DNA of 56,983 nt, from NCBI GenBank assembly GCA_041484845.1, contig JBGPIK010000003.1:1-56983 (forward strand), read 5' to 3'. Shown piece by piece: positions 43,963 through 51,776 of the stretch (the first letter of the stretch is position 1; the number at the start of each line of letters is the position of its first letter). Both the position numbers and the translations under genes were made by a program. Source of the stretch: JBGPIK01 sp041484845. Its GTDB lineage: Bacteria; Desulfobacterota; Binatia; UBA9968. The notes under the pieces were generated by a model that saw only the letters and a list, made by a program, of their open reading frames with translations, searched no databases and was not told the origin of the DNA.

Positions 43963-44991
43963 ATGATTAGAAAACTTTTTTCTTCTTTTATGTTTCTTTT
44001 CTTGCTTATTGTCGGAGTGGAAGGTGGATTGGCCCAGGAATCGTACTATAGGGGCAAGGTGATCCGAATCATCGAAGCCTATTCTGCCGGAGGAGGTTAC
44101 GATACCTATGCGCGGCTGATCGCGCGTCACCTCGGAAAACACATACCCGGTAATCCGACCGTCACTGTCGAAAATATGACAGGCGCCGGAGGTCTGATCG
44201 CAGTCAATTATCTTTATGCGAGAGCTGAACCCGATGGGTTGACGTTGGCCAATTGGAACGGAGGACTCTCGCTCCAACAATACCTCGGGCTGGAGGGCAT
44301 TCAGTTTGACGCTCCTCGATTTGGGTGGATCGGCTCCGCCGTTCGCCCCACGTCAATATGTATAATTTCGAAATCTAGCGGCGTCACGACGTTGCAGGAA
44401 TGGCTGAAGGCAAAAAAACCGATCAAGTTAGGCGGAATGGCGCCGGGAACGAGCATCAGTGATGATGCTCGGATTCTGAAGGAGGCGCTCGGATTGCCCA
44501 TCCAATTAATTGAAGGCTATAAGGGCGGCGCAGATATTAAACTTGCCGCGAAGCAGGGGGAGATAGACGGAGCCTGCGGGCTTGCGTGGGAGACCCAGAA
44601 GGTTACTTGGCGTCAGGAGCTTGAATCCATGAATGTTATCGTTCAGGTAGTTCCGCGAGCGCATCCGGAGCTTCCTAAGGTTCTAGTGGCTGGTGAATTC
44701 GCCAGATCCGATGAGGCGCGGCAATTACTCAAAATCGGTATTCAGGACCTGGGAGCGCTCGGCCACTCCTACATCTTTCCTCCCAAAACACGGAAGAATC
44801 ATGTCGACACCTTGCGAAAAGCATTTCAAAGCGTCATGTCAGACCTCGAGTTTGTAGCTGAGGCCGAAAAAGCGAACATTGTAACTAATCCCGTCTCGGG
44901 AAAAGAACTGGAAGAAGTCGTCTCTAATTTCGGGAAACTGCCTTCTGAAATGATTGTTAAACTGAGGAGCAGTCTTCTTCCAAACAGGTAA
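43963..44991 (+). CDS. Tripartite tricarboxylate transporter (TctC/Bug)-like substrate-binding protein
   Basis: A 342-residue secreted protein: leader LFSSFMFLFLLIVGVEGGLA, then YRGKVIRIIEAYSAGGGYDT, the hallmark start of Bug/TctC proteins, GNPTVTVENMTGAGGLIAVN near residue 66 and YKGGADIKLAAKQGEIDGA near 185. Unlike the surrounding NMT1-type proteins it belongs to a carboxylate-binding family normally paired with TctA/TctB membrane proteins, which are not here. The ATG at 43963 is chosen over 43825 because the longer form begins inside the preceding gene. It probably binds an aromatic or di-/tricarboxylate. Confidence 0.83.
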   Translation: MIRKLFSSFMFLFLLIVGVEGGLAQESYYRGKVIRIIEAYSAGGGYDTYARLIARHLGKHIPGNPTVTVENMTGAGGLIAVNYLYARAEPDGLTLANWNGGLSLQQYLGLEGIQFDAPRFGWIGSAVRPTSICIISKSSGVTTLQEWLKAKKPIKLGGMAPGTSISDDARILKEALGLPIQLIEGYKGGADIKLAAKQGEIDGACGLAWETQKVTWRQELESMNVIVQVVPRAHPELPKVLVAGEFARSDEARQLLKIGIQDLGALGHSYIFPPKTRKNHVDTLRKAFQSVMSDLEFVAEAEKANIVTNPVSGKELEEVVSNFGKLPSEMIVKLRSSLLPNR

Positions 44992-45145
44992 ACGTTTTTT
45001 TGAACGGTAGCTACTCAAAATGTTACAGAGCACCTTTTTCGCTCTAGGTGCGACTCCGTTTACCGGGGAGAATCAAGGCCGGCTTGGATGAATATGTGCG
45101 CTTAGTGTTCAAATAAAAAAGAGGCACGGCGATGCCGCGACACAT

Positions 45146-45973
45146 ATGAGGAGGTACGAGTTGGATTACGAAACAATTGAGGTGAATCGGGAGCGTGGTA
45201 TCACGTGGTTGTTTTTCAATCGGCCGCAGAAAAAGAACGCGATGAATCCCACGCTTCACAGGGAAATGCATCATGCTCTTTCAGAACTTGAGCAAGACTC
45301 CGAAACTCGAATTCTCATCATTACAGGCGGAGGCGACAGCTTCTGTGCCGGAGAGGACCTTAAGGAATATTTTTATGATTTGAAGGATAAGCCTGGTGAA
45401 GCTGAGCGTATCAGAAAAATCTCATATGAGTGGCGCGGAAAGTTGTTAAGGCTCTTTCCGAAGCCGACGATCGCGTGCGTTAACGGGTGGTGCTTCGGTG
45501 GGGCGTTTGCGGTCGTCGGTAATTGCGATCTGGCTATTGCTGCCGAAGAAGCAAAATTCGGTCTTTCAGAAATTAATTTCGGCAACTTTCCGGGAGGGCT
45601 GGTTCCCAGGGCAATAATGGACGTAATCCGTTGGCGGGAAGTCATGTACTACTCGGTAACCAGTGACCCATTCGATGGCAGGCGAGCAGCCGAGATTGGG
45701 CTCGTCAACTATGCTGTCCCGAGGATGTCTCTCGAGGAGGAAGCGCAAAAACTAGCGACGAAATTGATGGAAAAGGATCCTATAGCTTTGAAGGAAACCA
45801 AAGAGGTACTGCGGATCGGGAGGCACTTGAATGACGAAGAAACGTGGTATTGGGCTCAAGCAAAAACCAGTGAGACTACATACCTGCAAAAAGGAGAATG
45901 GCTTGACAAAGGGATTGGCCAATTCACGGGTAAACAATATCGACCTGGATTAGGTAGTTTTAAGAAAGAGTAA
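45146..45973 (+). CDS. Crotonase-family enzyme, hydroxycinnamoyl-CoA hydratase/lyase-like
   Basis: A 275-residue crotonase that aligns end to end, as I recall it, with feruloyl/p-hydroxycinnamoyl-CoA hydratase-lyase. It has RPQKKNAMNPTLHREM near residue 27, CAGEDLKEYF near 67, KPTIACVNGWCFGGAF near 106 and FGLSEINFGNFPGG near 138. The catalytic Glu of the lyase (E143) is kept as E142, but positions equal to Met70, Ser123 and Tyr239 appear as Glu70, Ala122 and Gln238, so the substrate may differ. Start is uncertain: a strong GAGGAGG lies inside the ATG-started frame and points to the TTG at 45161. The CoA ligase gene follows. Confidence 0.82.
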   Translation: MRRYELDYETIEVNRERGITWLFFNRPQKKNAMNPTLHREMHHALSELEQDSETRILIITGGGDSFCAGEDLKEYFYDLKDKPGEAERIRKISYEWRGKLLRLFPKPTIACVNGWCFGGAFAVVGNCDLAIAAEEAKFGLSEINFGNFPGGLVPRAIMDVIRWREVMYYSVTSDPFDGRRAAEIGLVNYAVPRMSLEEEAQKLATKLMEKDPIALKETKEVLRIGRHLNDEETWYWAQAKTSETTYLQKGEWLDKGIGQFTGKQYRPGLGSFKKE

Positions 45974-46018
45974 TAACTTTGTGTTGGGAGAGTGGCTGAT
46001 CCCAGGAAATGATCGGTT

Positions 46019-47365
46019 ATGAAAACAGACTTACCCCATGGATACTGGAATCCCAAGATTGAACTCCTCACGCGAAGGGAACTCAAAGAACTTCAGGAAA
46101 AGCGGTTGCTTCACACGATCCAGTACGCCTGGGATCGTTCACCTTTTTACCGAAAGCTGATGGGAAGGCACGGCTTGTCTCCTGAGAATATTCGCAGCTT
46201 GGAAGAATTTTCTAATCGATTCCCGGTCATTCGAAGGGAAGACTTAGACGAAGATCAACGTAATAGCCCTCCGTATGGGACGCGCCTGGCGCTCGGTGCA
46301 GAAACTACGTTGAGATATCATACCACGTCGGGGACCACCGGAAAGCCTCCGGTCAAAGCTTTCGACACGGAGAGGGACTGGCTCTGGGGAGGAGATGCCT
46401 GGGGTGCAAGCCTGTACAACTTCGGTGTGAGGCCAGACGACGTGGTGATGGTCGCCTTTGGTTACGGTTCATTTATCGGCTTCTGGGGCGCCCATTACGG
46501 CTTTGAAAAAATTGGCTGTAGAGTCCACCCGAGCGGCGCCATGGACACCCATGCAAGGATCCAAATGATCCTAAATCTGGGGATTACTGTCCTCTGTTGC
46601 ACTCCCTCTTACGCCATCAGGATGCTTCACGTCGCCAAAGAAGAAGGGCTGGACCTCGCCACTGGTTCCAAGATCAACAAGGTTGTGGTCGCTGGCGAGC
46701 CCGGGGCCTGCATATCATCGACAAGGAAGATGATAGAAAGCGGCTTTGATGCCCACCTCGGCGATTTCATGGGGACGACGGAAACCGCAGGAATGATGGC
46801 GTCCATGTGTTCAAAGCTGCCGAACGGTTTGCATATTAACGAAGACCGCTTCCTGACCGAAGTCGTTGACCCTGCGACGCTACAACCCGTCGGTTACGGC
46901 ACTCAGGGAATGATGGTTGTAACCCCCCTAATCAAGGAGGCGATGCCGCTCATACGCTATGCGACCAACGACATTGTCATACTGGACCCCAATTATACCT
47001 GTTCCTGCGGGCGAGTTTTCGATCTGTTTAGAGGGGGCATTTTGGGACGTTACGACGACATGGTCAAGGTACGAGGGATTCAACTCACTCCCCAAATGGT
47101 GGAAGAAATCATGAGAGGATTTCCCGAGGTCGAGGAATTTTTCACCACGGTAGAGGATCGGGCGGGTCTGGATAGTCTCGTTATCAAGTTCGAACTACGA
47201 AAAGAATCAGAGCCGTCAGTAGGTAAAGACATGGGCCTAAAAATCAAAGAGGAGTTTAAATGCAAAGTTGGGTTGACGCCTGAAGTAGAAATGGCACCGG
47301 CCAATTCCCTACCTCGTTTCGAGCTGAAATCTAGGCGCTTTAACGATCAGCGATCCAAGCATTAA
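46019..47365 (+). CDS. Phenylacetate-CoA ligase family protein
   Basis: A 448-residue AMP-forming CoA ligase of the PaaK class. It shows the N-terminal TIQYAWDRSPFYRKLM near residue 34, the P-loop YHTTSGTTGKPPVKAF near 100, FMGTTETAGMMASM near 248, RYATNDIVIL near 315 and GRYDDMVKVRGIQLTP near 345. A Cys pair (YTCSCG) near 328 resembles the zinc-type cysteines seen in this family. It would activate an aromatic acid as a CoA thioester for the crotonase encoded 45 bases upstream. Substrate unknown. Confidence 0.87.
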   Translation: MKTDLPHGYWNPKIELLTRRELKELQEKRLLHTIQYAWDRSPFYRKLMGRHGLSPENIRSLEEFSNRFPVIRREDLDEDQRNSPPYGTRLALGAETTLRYHTTSGTTGKPPVKAFDTERDWLWGGDAWGASLYNFGVRPDDVVMVAFGYGSFIGFWGAHYGFEKIGCRVHPSGAMDTHARIQMILNLGITVLCCTPSYAIRMLHVAKEEGLDLATGSKINKVVVAGEPGACISSTRKMIESGFDAHLGDFMGTTETAGMMASMCSKLPNGLHINEDRFLTEVVDPATLQPVGYGTQGMMVVTPLIKEAMPLIRYATNDIVILDPNYTCSCGRVFDLFRGGILGRYDDMVKVRGIQLTPQMVEEIMRGFPEVEEFFTTVEDRAGLDSLVIKFELRKESEPSVGKDMGLKIKEEFKCKVGLTPEVEMAPANSLPRFELKSRRFNDQRSKH

Positions 47366-47373
47366 GGTGTGTC

Positions 47374-47541
47374 ATGGCAAAGGATGATCGGATCACGAAG
47401 GAAGACGAACAGAAATTGCTCGCTGCTTACAAAATCCTGGAGGAATACTCGGAATCTCAAATTCCCGTTTTGCGGTTCAATTGCAGAAAGGCTAAAAACG
47501 AACTCTGGCAGGCGCTGTTCGAACTGGACTTGACACTCTAA
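47374..47541 (+). CDS. Small hypothetical protein, 55 residues
   Basis: An ATG 8 bases after the CoA ligase stop opens a frame of 55 residues beginning MAKDDRITKEDEQKLLAAYK, with a helical, charged N-terminal half and a C-terminal ELWQALFELDLTL. It has one Cys (FNCRKAK). No family is recognised. The spacing (GTGTGTC before ATG) gives only a weak ribosome site, but tight packing after the ligase and absence of a competing frame support it. It may be a small partner or regulator of the aromatic CoA module; this is guesswork. Confidence 0.5.
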   Translation: MAKDDRITKEDEQKLLAAYKILEEYSESQIPVLRFNCRKAKNELWQALFELDLTL

Positions 47542-47641
47542 CGCTCCACAAGGGGTTCAAGGGGTTGTCTCACCCAAAGGCCATGCTTCAACACACGTCA
47601 ATTAAGCACCAAAGCGAGGCTAATCAGGCAAGAGGGATAGG

Positions 47642-48640
47642 ATGACAAAACTAAACTTAACCATAGCCTGTGGGAATTATGATCGGACTCGTGCTCTCAT
47701 CGATGGCACGGTCCAACCGGAGGGCGTTGATCTGAAATACCTTGCCTTAAAGCCAGGGGAAACCTTTTGGCGCATGCTCAATCACGAGTCATTTGACGCC
47801 TCGGAAATGTCCTTGTCCACATACACCATCTTACGGTCCGAAGACGATCGACGTTTTGTCGCCTTGCCTATTTTCCCTTCCCGAGTTTTTCGCCATTCGA
47901 GCATCTATGTTCATTCTGCCGGCGGTATAAAAAAGCCCCAGGATCTGAGAGGTAAGCGGATCGGTGTCGGTGATTACCAGATGACGGCCGCAGTCTGGGT
48001 TAGGGGGCTGTTGAAAGATGAGTATCAGGTCTCAGCCAATGAGCTTTGTTGGATCGTAGGAACTCCGGTCCGCGCGACCATTAAGCTTCCGCCCGAAGTT
48101 TCCATCGAGCGAATCAGTCCCGGGCGATGTTTGGAGGACATGCTGGATGCGGGTGAAATCGATGCTCTAATAACTGTCGTTATTCCGCCGTCATTTCGCG
48201 CCAAAAATCCACGGATAAAGCGTCTTTTTCCAAACTTTCGAGAACTAGAAATCGATTATTATCGGCGCACACGTATTTTCCCGATCATGCATACGTTTGT
48301 TCTGAAAACCGAGCTTTTCCAAAAAGAGCCATGGTTGGCCATCAGCCTCTACAAAGCTTTTGTCCAGGCTAAGGAGATTAACTACAGATACCTCTATGAC
48401 ACTGATGCCCTTGTGATAAGTCTCCCGTGGATTATTGACGAGATCGAAACCTCTCGCCGTATCTTCAGCGAGCAGATTTGGGATTATTCGATTGAAGGTA
48501 GTCGGCCTACTCTTGAAGCACTTTTACGATACCTGGACGAGCAGGGACTGACGCGGCGTAGAATGACAGTCGAAGAATTATTTGTTCCCGACATTTGCGA
48601 TGAGCTTCTACAATATCTCAGATCTACCGGTGAAGAATAG
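47642..48640 (+). CDS. 4,5-dihydroxyphthalate decarboxylase-like protein (Pht5-like)
   Basis: A 332-residue protein without a signal peptide. It starts KLNLTIACGNYDRTRALIDG and contains VDLKYLALKPGETFWRML near residue 29, RVFRHSSIYVHSAGGIKKP near 82, DLRGKRIGVGDYQMTAAVW near 103 and a late IPPSFRAKNPRIKRLFPNF. These match the group called 4,5-dihydroxyphthalate decarboxylase, which is built on a periplasmic-binding-protein fold but is cytoplasmic. Family annotation is often loose, so ligand-binding or another decarboxylation is possible. It fits with UbiD and CoA enzymes upstream as part of an aromatic acid pathway. Confidence 0.8.
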   Translation: MTKLNLTIACGNYDRTRALIDGTVQPEGVDLKYLALKPGETFWRMLNHESFDASEMSLSTYTILRSEDDRRFVALPIFPSRVFRHSSIYVHSAGGIKKPQDLRGKRIGVGDYQMTAAVWVRGLLKDEYQVSANELCWIVGTPVRATIKLPPEVSIERISPGRCLEDMLDAGEIDALITVVIPPSFRAKNPRIKRLFPNFRELEIDYYRRTRIFPIMHTFVLKTELFQKEPWLAISLYKAFVQAKEINYRYLYDTDALVISLPWIIDEIETSRRIFSEQIWDYSIEGSRPTLEALLRYLDEQGLTRRRMTVEELFVPDICDELLQYLRSTGEE

Positions 48641-48725
48641 AATTTCCTTATGACGCGGCTAAGGCGTCAGGTTTCTCTCCCGACGAGTTTTCAAGACCAA
48701 TAAGGCGGGCCGACAAAAGGCAAAC

Positions 48726-49736
48726 ATGCAAATAGACATCGAGTTTAATTCCGGCGCGCAGTTGCCCATGGATGCCATACCCGAACTGGCGCGCATGGCC
48801 GAGGCCCATGGATTTGGGTGCGCGTGGGGCGGCGAGGCCAATAACAAAGACCCAACGGTCATGCTTTCCGCCATCGCCGCAGTAACGACAAAAATCCAGA
48901 TCGGATCGGCTGTCTATCACATTCTCGGTCGGACGCCCGCTACGCTCGCGCTTCAGGCCGTAGGTCTCGATGAGCTTTCCCGCGGGCGTTTTCTGTTGGG
49001 AATAGGCGTTTCGAATCCGACTATTGCGAAGTGGCATGGCCTTCCTTTGGATCGGCCGCTCGGCCGGATGAAAGAATATCTGGAGATTGTTCGTCGCTCG
49101 ATGAATGGAGAGAAGCTCAATTTCGCCGGCGAATTTTTTTCGTCGCATGCTTTTAAGCTCGCGTTTAAGCCCTCGGGGAGAAAAATTCCGCTTTATCTTG
49201 CGGCGTTTGGCCCGATGATGAGCAAAATGGCCGGCAAATTGACCGACGGCGTGCTCATCAATATGGCTAATCCCTCGGAGGTTCGCCGGATTGTCGATCA
49301 GGTGCGCCAAGGCGCTAAAGAGGCGGGAAAAGATCCGGACTCGATGGAGATCATCTGTAAGGCGCGTTGCTCGGTGGCGCCGACCTATGGCGAGGCGCGC
49401 GAGGCTCTGAGCCATGCGCTTACTTATTATGCCCTGGCGGATTATTACCGGACTCTTCTAGGCCGGATGGGCTTCGCCGCCGAAGTCGAAGCGATGTATT
49501 CCGCATGGAAGAGCGGTGGATTTCACGCCGCCAGAGCTTTGGTCACGGACAGGATGTTCGAAGGACTGCCGCTGATTCCCGCGACCTCGGTCGCTCAGAT
49601 CCAGGAAAAAATAAAAGCGTACAGGGACGCTGGAGCTACCCGGATGATTCTGCCGTACGTTTCGGCTACCGAGGACCTCGTCGGAGAAATTAGAAATTTT
49701 ATTTCGGTCTGGAAACCGGGAGATATGAATTTATAA
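48726..49736 (+). CDS. LLM class flavin-dependent oxidoreductase
   Basis: A 336-residue luciferase-like flavoprotein. It has HGFGCAWGGEANNKDPTV near residue 29, QIGSAVYHILGRTPATLALQ near 58, LSRGRFLLGIGVSNPTIAKW near 84 and KIPLYLAAFGPMMSKMAG near 156. It is the most divergent of the window's four LLM proteins, closest to the F420-dependent or FMN-dependent reductase branch. A RidA gene starts 11 bases after its stop, a pairing also seen in oxidative pyrimidine (rut) catabolism, where an FMN oxygenase acts with RidA-like proteins. Substrate unknown. Confidence 0.86.
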   Translation: MQIDIEFNSGAQLPMDAIPELARMAEAHGFGCAWGGEANNKDPTVMLSAIAAVTTKIQIGSAVYHILGRTPATLALQAVGLDELSRGRFLLGIGVSNPTIAKWHGLPLDRPLGRMKEYLEIVRRSMNGEKLNFAGEFFSSHAFKLAFKPSGRKIPLYLAAFGPMMSKMAGKLTDGVLINMANPSEVRRIVDQVRQGAKEAGKDPDSMEIICKARCSVAPTYGEAREALSHALTYYALADYYRTLLGRMGFAAEVEAMYSAWKSGGFHAARALVTDRMFEGLPLIPATSVAQIQEKIKAYRDAGATRMILPYVSATEDLVGEIRNFISVWKPGDMNL

Positions 49737-49747
49737 GAGGACGTTTC

Positions 49748-50149
49748 ATGCCATTTGAACTGCTGAATCCCGCCGGGCTGGAAAAGCCTGTCGGTTACGC
49801 CCACGTGGCGAAGATAACTTCAGGGAAGTTACTTTACGTCGCCGGCCAAGCTCCGTTCGATGCGAACGGCGACGTCGTCGGCAAGGGCGATTTTGTCGCC
49901 CAGTTTCGCAAAGTCATGGAGAACCTCAAACTGGCCGTCGAGGGGGCGGGCGGGCGACCGAACCAGCTTGCCGTCCTCACGATGTACGTCACCGATGTGC
50001 AGGCTTATCTTGCCAATAAGAAGCCTATCGGCGCCGCGTACACCGAGGTTTTCGGCAAGCACTTCCCGGCCATTACATTGGTAGAAGTGACACGGCTTTA
50101 CAACCCGGATTGCATGGTCGAGATTTCCGGAATAGCGGCGATTGATTAA
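49748..50149 (+). CDS. RidA family protein
   Basis: A 133-residue RidA/YjgF-type protein: VGYAHVAKITSGKLLYVAGQ near residue 17, GDFVAQFRKVMENLKLAVEG near 46 and HFPAITLVEVTRLYNPDCMVE near the end, in which the Arg before LYNP is at the position used for substrate binding. The family removes reactive enamines/imines or acts on aminoacrylate intermediates. Its neighbour is an LLM oxidoreductase, so an unstable amino intermediate may be formed. GAGGAC precedes the ATG. Confidence 0.88.
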   Translation: MPFELLNPAGLEKPVGYAHVAKITSGKLLYVAGQAPFDANGDVVGKGDFVAQFRKVMENLKLAVEGAGGRPNQLAVLTMYVTDVQAYLANKKPIGAAYTEVFGKHFPAITLVEVTRLYNPDCMVEISGIAAID

Positions 50150-50288
50150 GAAATGTTACTTGAAGTTTTTTAAATTGTTTCCATTGTTATTTGCTGCCTC
50201 GTCCAATTACATAATCGAGCAAGTCTCTCCACATCCGTGGTATTGCTCTGACGGGTTGACATGGCTGCAACACGAAGGCAAACGTAAC

Positions 50289-50316
50289 TTGACACGACAG
50301 CGCTCTACACTATAAC
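50289..50316 (+). promoter_or_regulatory. Strong sigma-70-type promoter upstream of the PaaA-like gene
   Basis: TTGACA (50289-50294) is a perfect -35, followed after 16 bases by TATAAC (50311-50316), five of six to the -10. Initiation near 50323 would leave a leader of about 50 bases containing the small hairpin GGAGC-tttt-GCTCC (50344-50357) before the ribosome site. It gives the last gene of the run its own promoter. Confidence 0.6.
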
Positions 50317-50371
50317 GTTTTACAATCTATGGTCCGTCGTGCAGGAGCTTTTGCTCCGGAAAGAAATTGAA

Positions 50372-51145
50372 ATGAGTATATCACGGTCGGTAAAATGGGG
50401 CGAACTTTCGGGCATGCGCAAGATTGAGACGGTCGAGCAAATGCCTGACGAATACAAGACCACGCTCATCAAAATCATTTATGCCTTGGCTTCAACGGAG
50501 TTTGCCTCGGTCGAACAACATCAACCCTGGATCAATCAAGGGCCGACGCCAGAGGATCGTTTCATCCAGGCGCAGATCGCCGCGGATGAGGCCCACCAAG
50601 GTTTTATCGACTCTAGAATGTTGCGCTGCTTCGGCCCGGAAGGCGAGGAAAAAGCGGCCACTCTTCTCAAGCTCCGTACGGGCGAACACCCCATTGCGGC
50701 GTTCAACGTGCCGTTTGAGAGTTGGGTGGATGTCTGCGGGTTTTGTTTTCTTCTAGATTTGGTTGCCTGGTATCATCTTCGCGGCATGGAGAATTGCAGT
50801 TACGCTCCGCTCGCGCGGGAAATGACCACCATGGTCCACGAGGAGAGATTTCACGCGTCGTTCGGTGCGCGGCGCATTAAAGATATCGTGCGTAACCCCG
50901 AATACGCCGGGTTGTGCGGCGCAACGAAGGCCGACGCGCAACGGACGGTGGACAAATGGTATCCGCACGCCCTCGATACTTTCGGCTCATCGCAGTCCAA
51001 ATTCAGCGAGCTGGCCGTGGCCTACGGTATCCGGCGCTGGGACAACGAGGAGTTACGGCAGATGTTCAGGCAAGATGTCGATGCACAGATTAAAACTATC
51101 GGCCTAAAGGTACCTGACCCGGAAAAGGGTCGGAAGATTCATTAA
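50372..51145 (+). CDS. PaaA-like diiron oxygenase-family protein with altered iron ligand
   Basis: A 257-residue ferritin-like protein resembling PaaA, the catalytic subunit of phenylacetyl-CoA epoxidase. It has EQMPDEYKTTLIKIIYALAS near residue 22, FNVPFESWVDV near 111 and VHEERFH near 155. Ligands kept by recall alignment are Glu43, Glu73, Asp129, Glu158 and His161. The expected E-x-x-H of the first pair is instead E73-A-H-Q76: the His sits one residue early. It is shorter than PaaA (~309) and no PaaB, C, D or E gene is nearby. I chose the ATG at 50372 (GGAAAG upstream) over the GTG at 50339. It may act on a CoA ester made upstream. Confidence 0.78.
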   Translation: MSISRSVKWGELSGMRKIETVEQMPDEYKTTLIKIIYALASTEFASVEQHQPWINQGPTPEDRFIQAQIAADEAHQGFIDSRMLRCFGPEGEEKAATLLKLRTGEHPIAAFNVPFESWVDVCGFCFLLDLVAWYHLRGMENCSYAPLAREMTTMVHEERFHASFGARRIKDIVRNPEYAGLCGATKADAQRTVDKWYPHALDTFGSSQSKFSELAVAYGIRRWDNEELRQMFRQDVDAQIKTIGLKVPDPEKGRKIH

Positions 51146-51776
51146 AGCAAGCCAATTTGACTCATGTGCTGCTGGCCAGAGTTTAATCGACGGAGCCTGC
51201 TTAATGCGATGGGCAGCATCTTCCGGCGAAGTCATCCGCGCTTCTGGGCTTGTTACCATGGGCCTAGCTTGAGTGCTGCGCCCTCTTCGATGGTGCATTT
51301 AATGCTAACCCCGCCTCTTGAGGCGGGAACTTTATTGTGGGGTTTCCAAAGGGGGCGATAGCATCCCCTTTGGTCAAGGGCGGGGTTAAAACCCCGCCCG
51401 CGAAGTGCCTTTGTTTATTAGAATTACTTTCTCTTCCGCACTCGGTTTTTGAGTCAGTAGATAAGTCGAGAGGCTAAATAAATCGAATGATTTTTCTCGG
51501 TGCTTCCCATTAAATTTCATCTGGCACGGCTCCCGTTTTGCGTGCCGCGTTGCCATTCCATGTTGCCATTTGTATTGCCATTTGGCCGCAAAAAGGGTCC
51601 ATTTAAGCAATTAGCGAAAAATCTGACGGAGCGTGAAAAATCGCTAAAGACAAACAAAAACAATGACTTAGTAAGAGGTCAGCGTTTCTGTTGAATTATT
51701 CCAAAACCGGCCTGCCAATTTTGAAGACCAGGTGTATCGCCGGGCACCTTTCTCTATGAGGCCGGTTCGGTAGCAT
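51146..51776. other. Intergenic region with palindromic repeats, no gene
   Basis: Nothing coding is supported between the PaaA-like gene and the minus-strand unknown gene. Its centre is the palindrome cluster at 51310-51399. The stretch 51500-51600 has direct short repeats of TTGCCATT but no frame. This gap marks a sharp change from the catabolic run to a region of mobile-element-like remains. Confidence 0.45.
51310..51399. repeat. Cluster of three GC-rich palindromes
   Basis: CCCGCCTC/GAGGCGGG (51310-51327), CCAAAGGGG/CCCCTTTGG (51346-51354 and 51365-51373) and GGGCGGGGTT/AACCCCGCCC (51378-51399) are perfect inverted repeats packed into 90 bases. They resemble REP-type intergenic repeats and the hairpins at 11020-11070. 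The stems lack a following T-run, so simple intrinsic termination is not evident, but the cluster follows the last gene of the catabolic run and could attenuate read-through. Confidence 0.6.
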
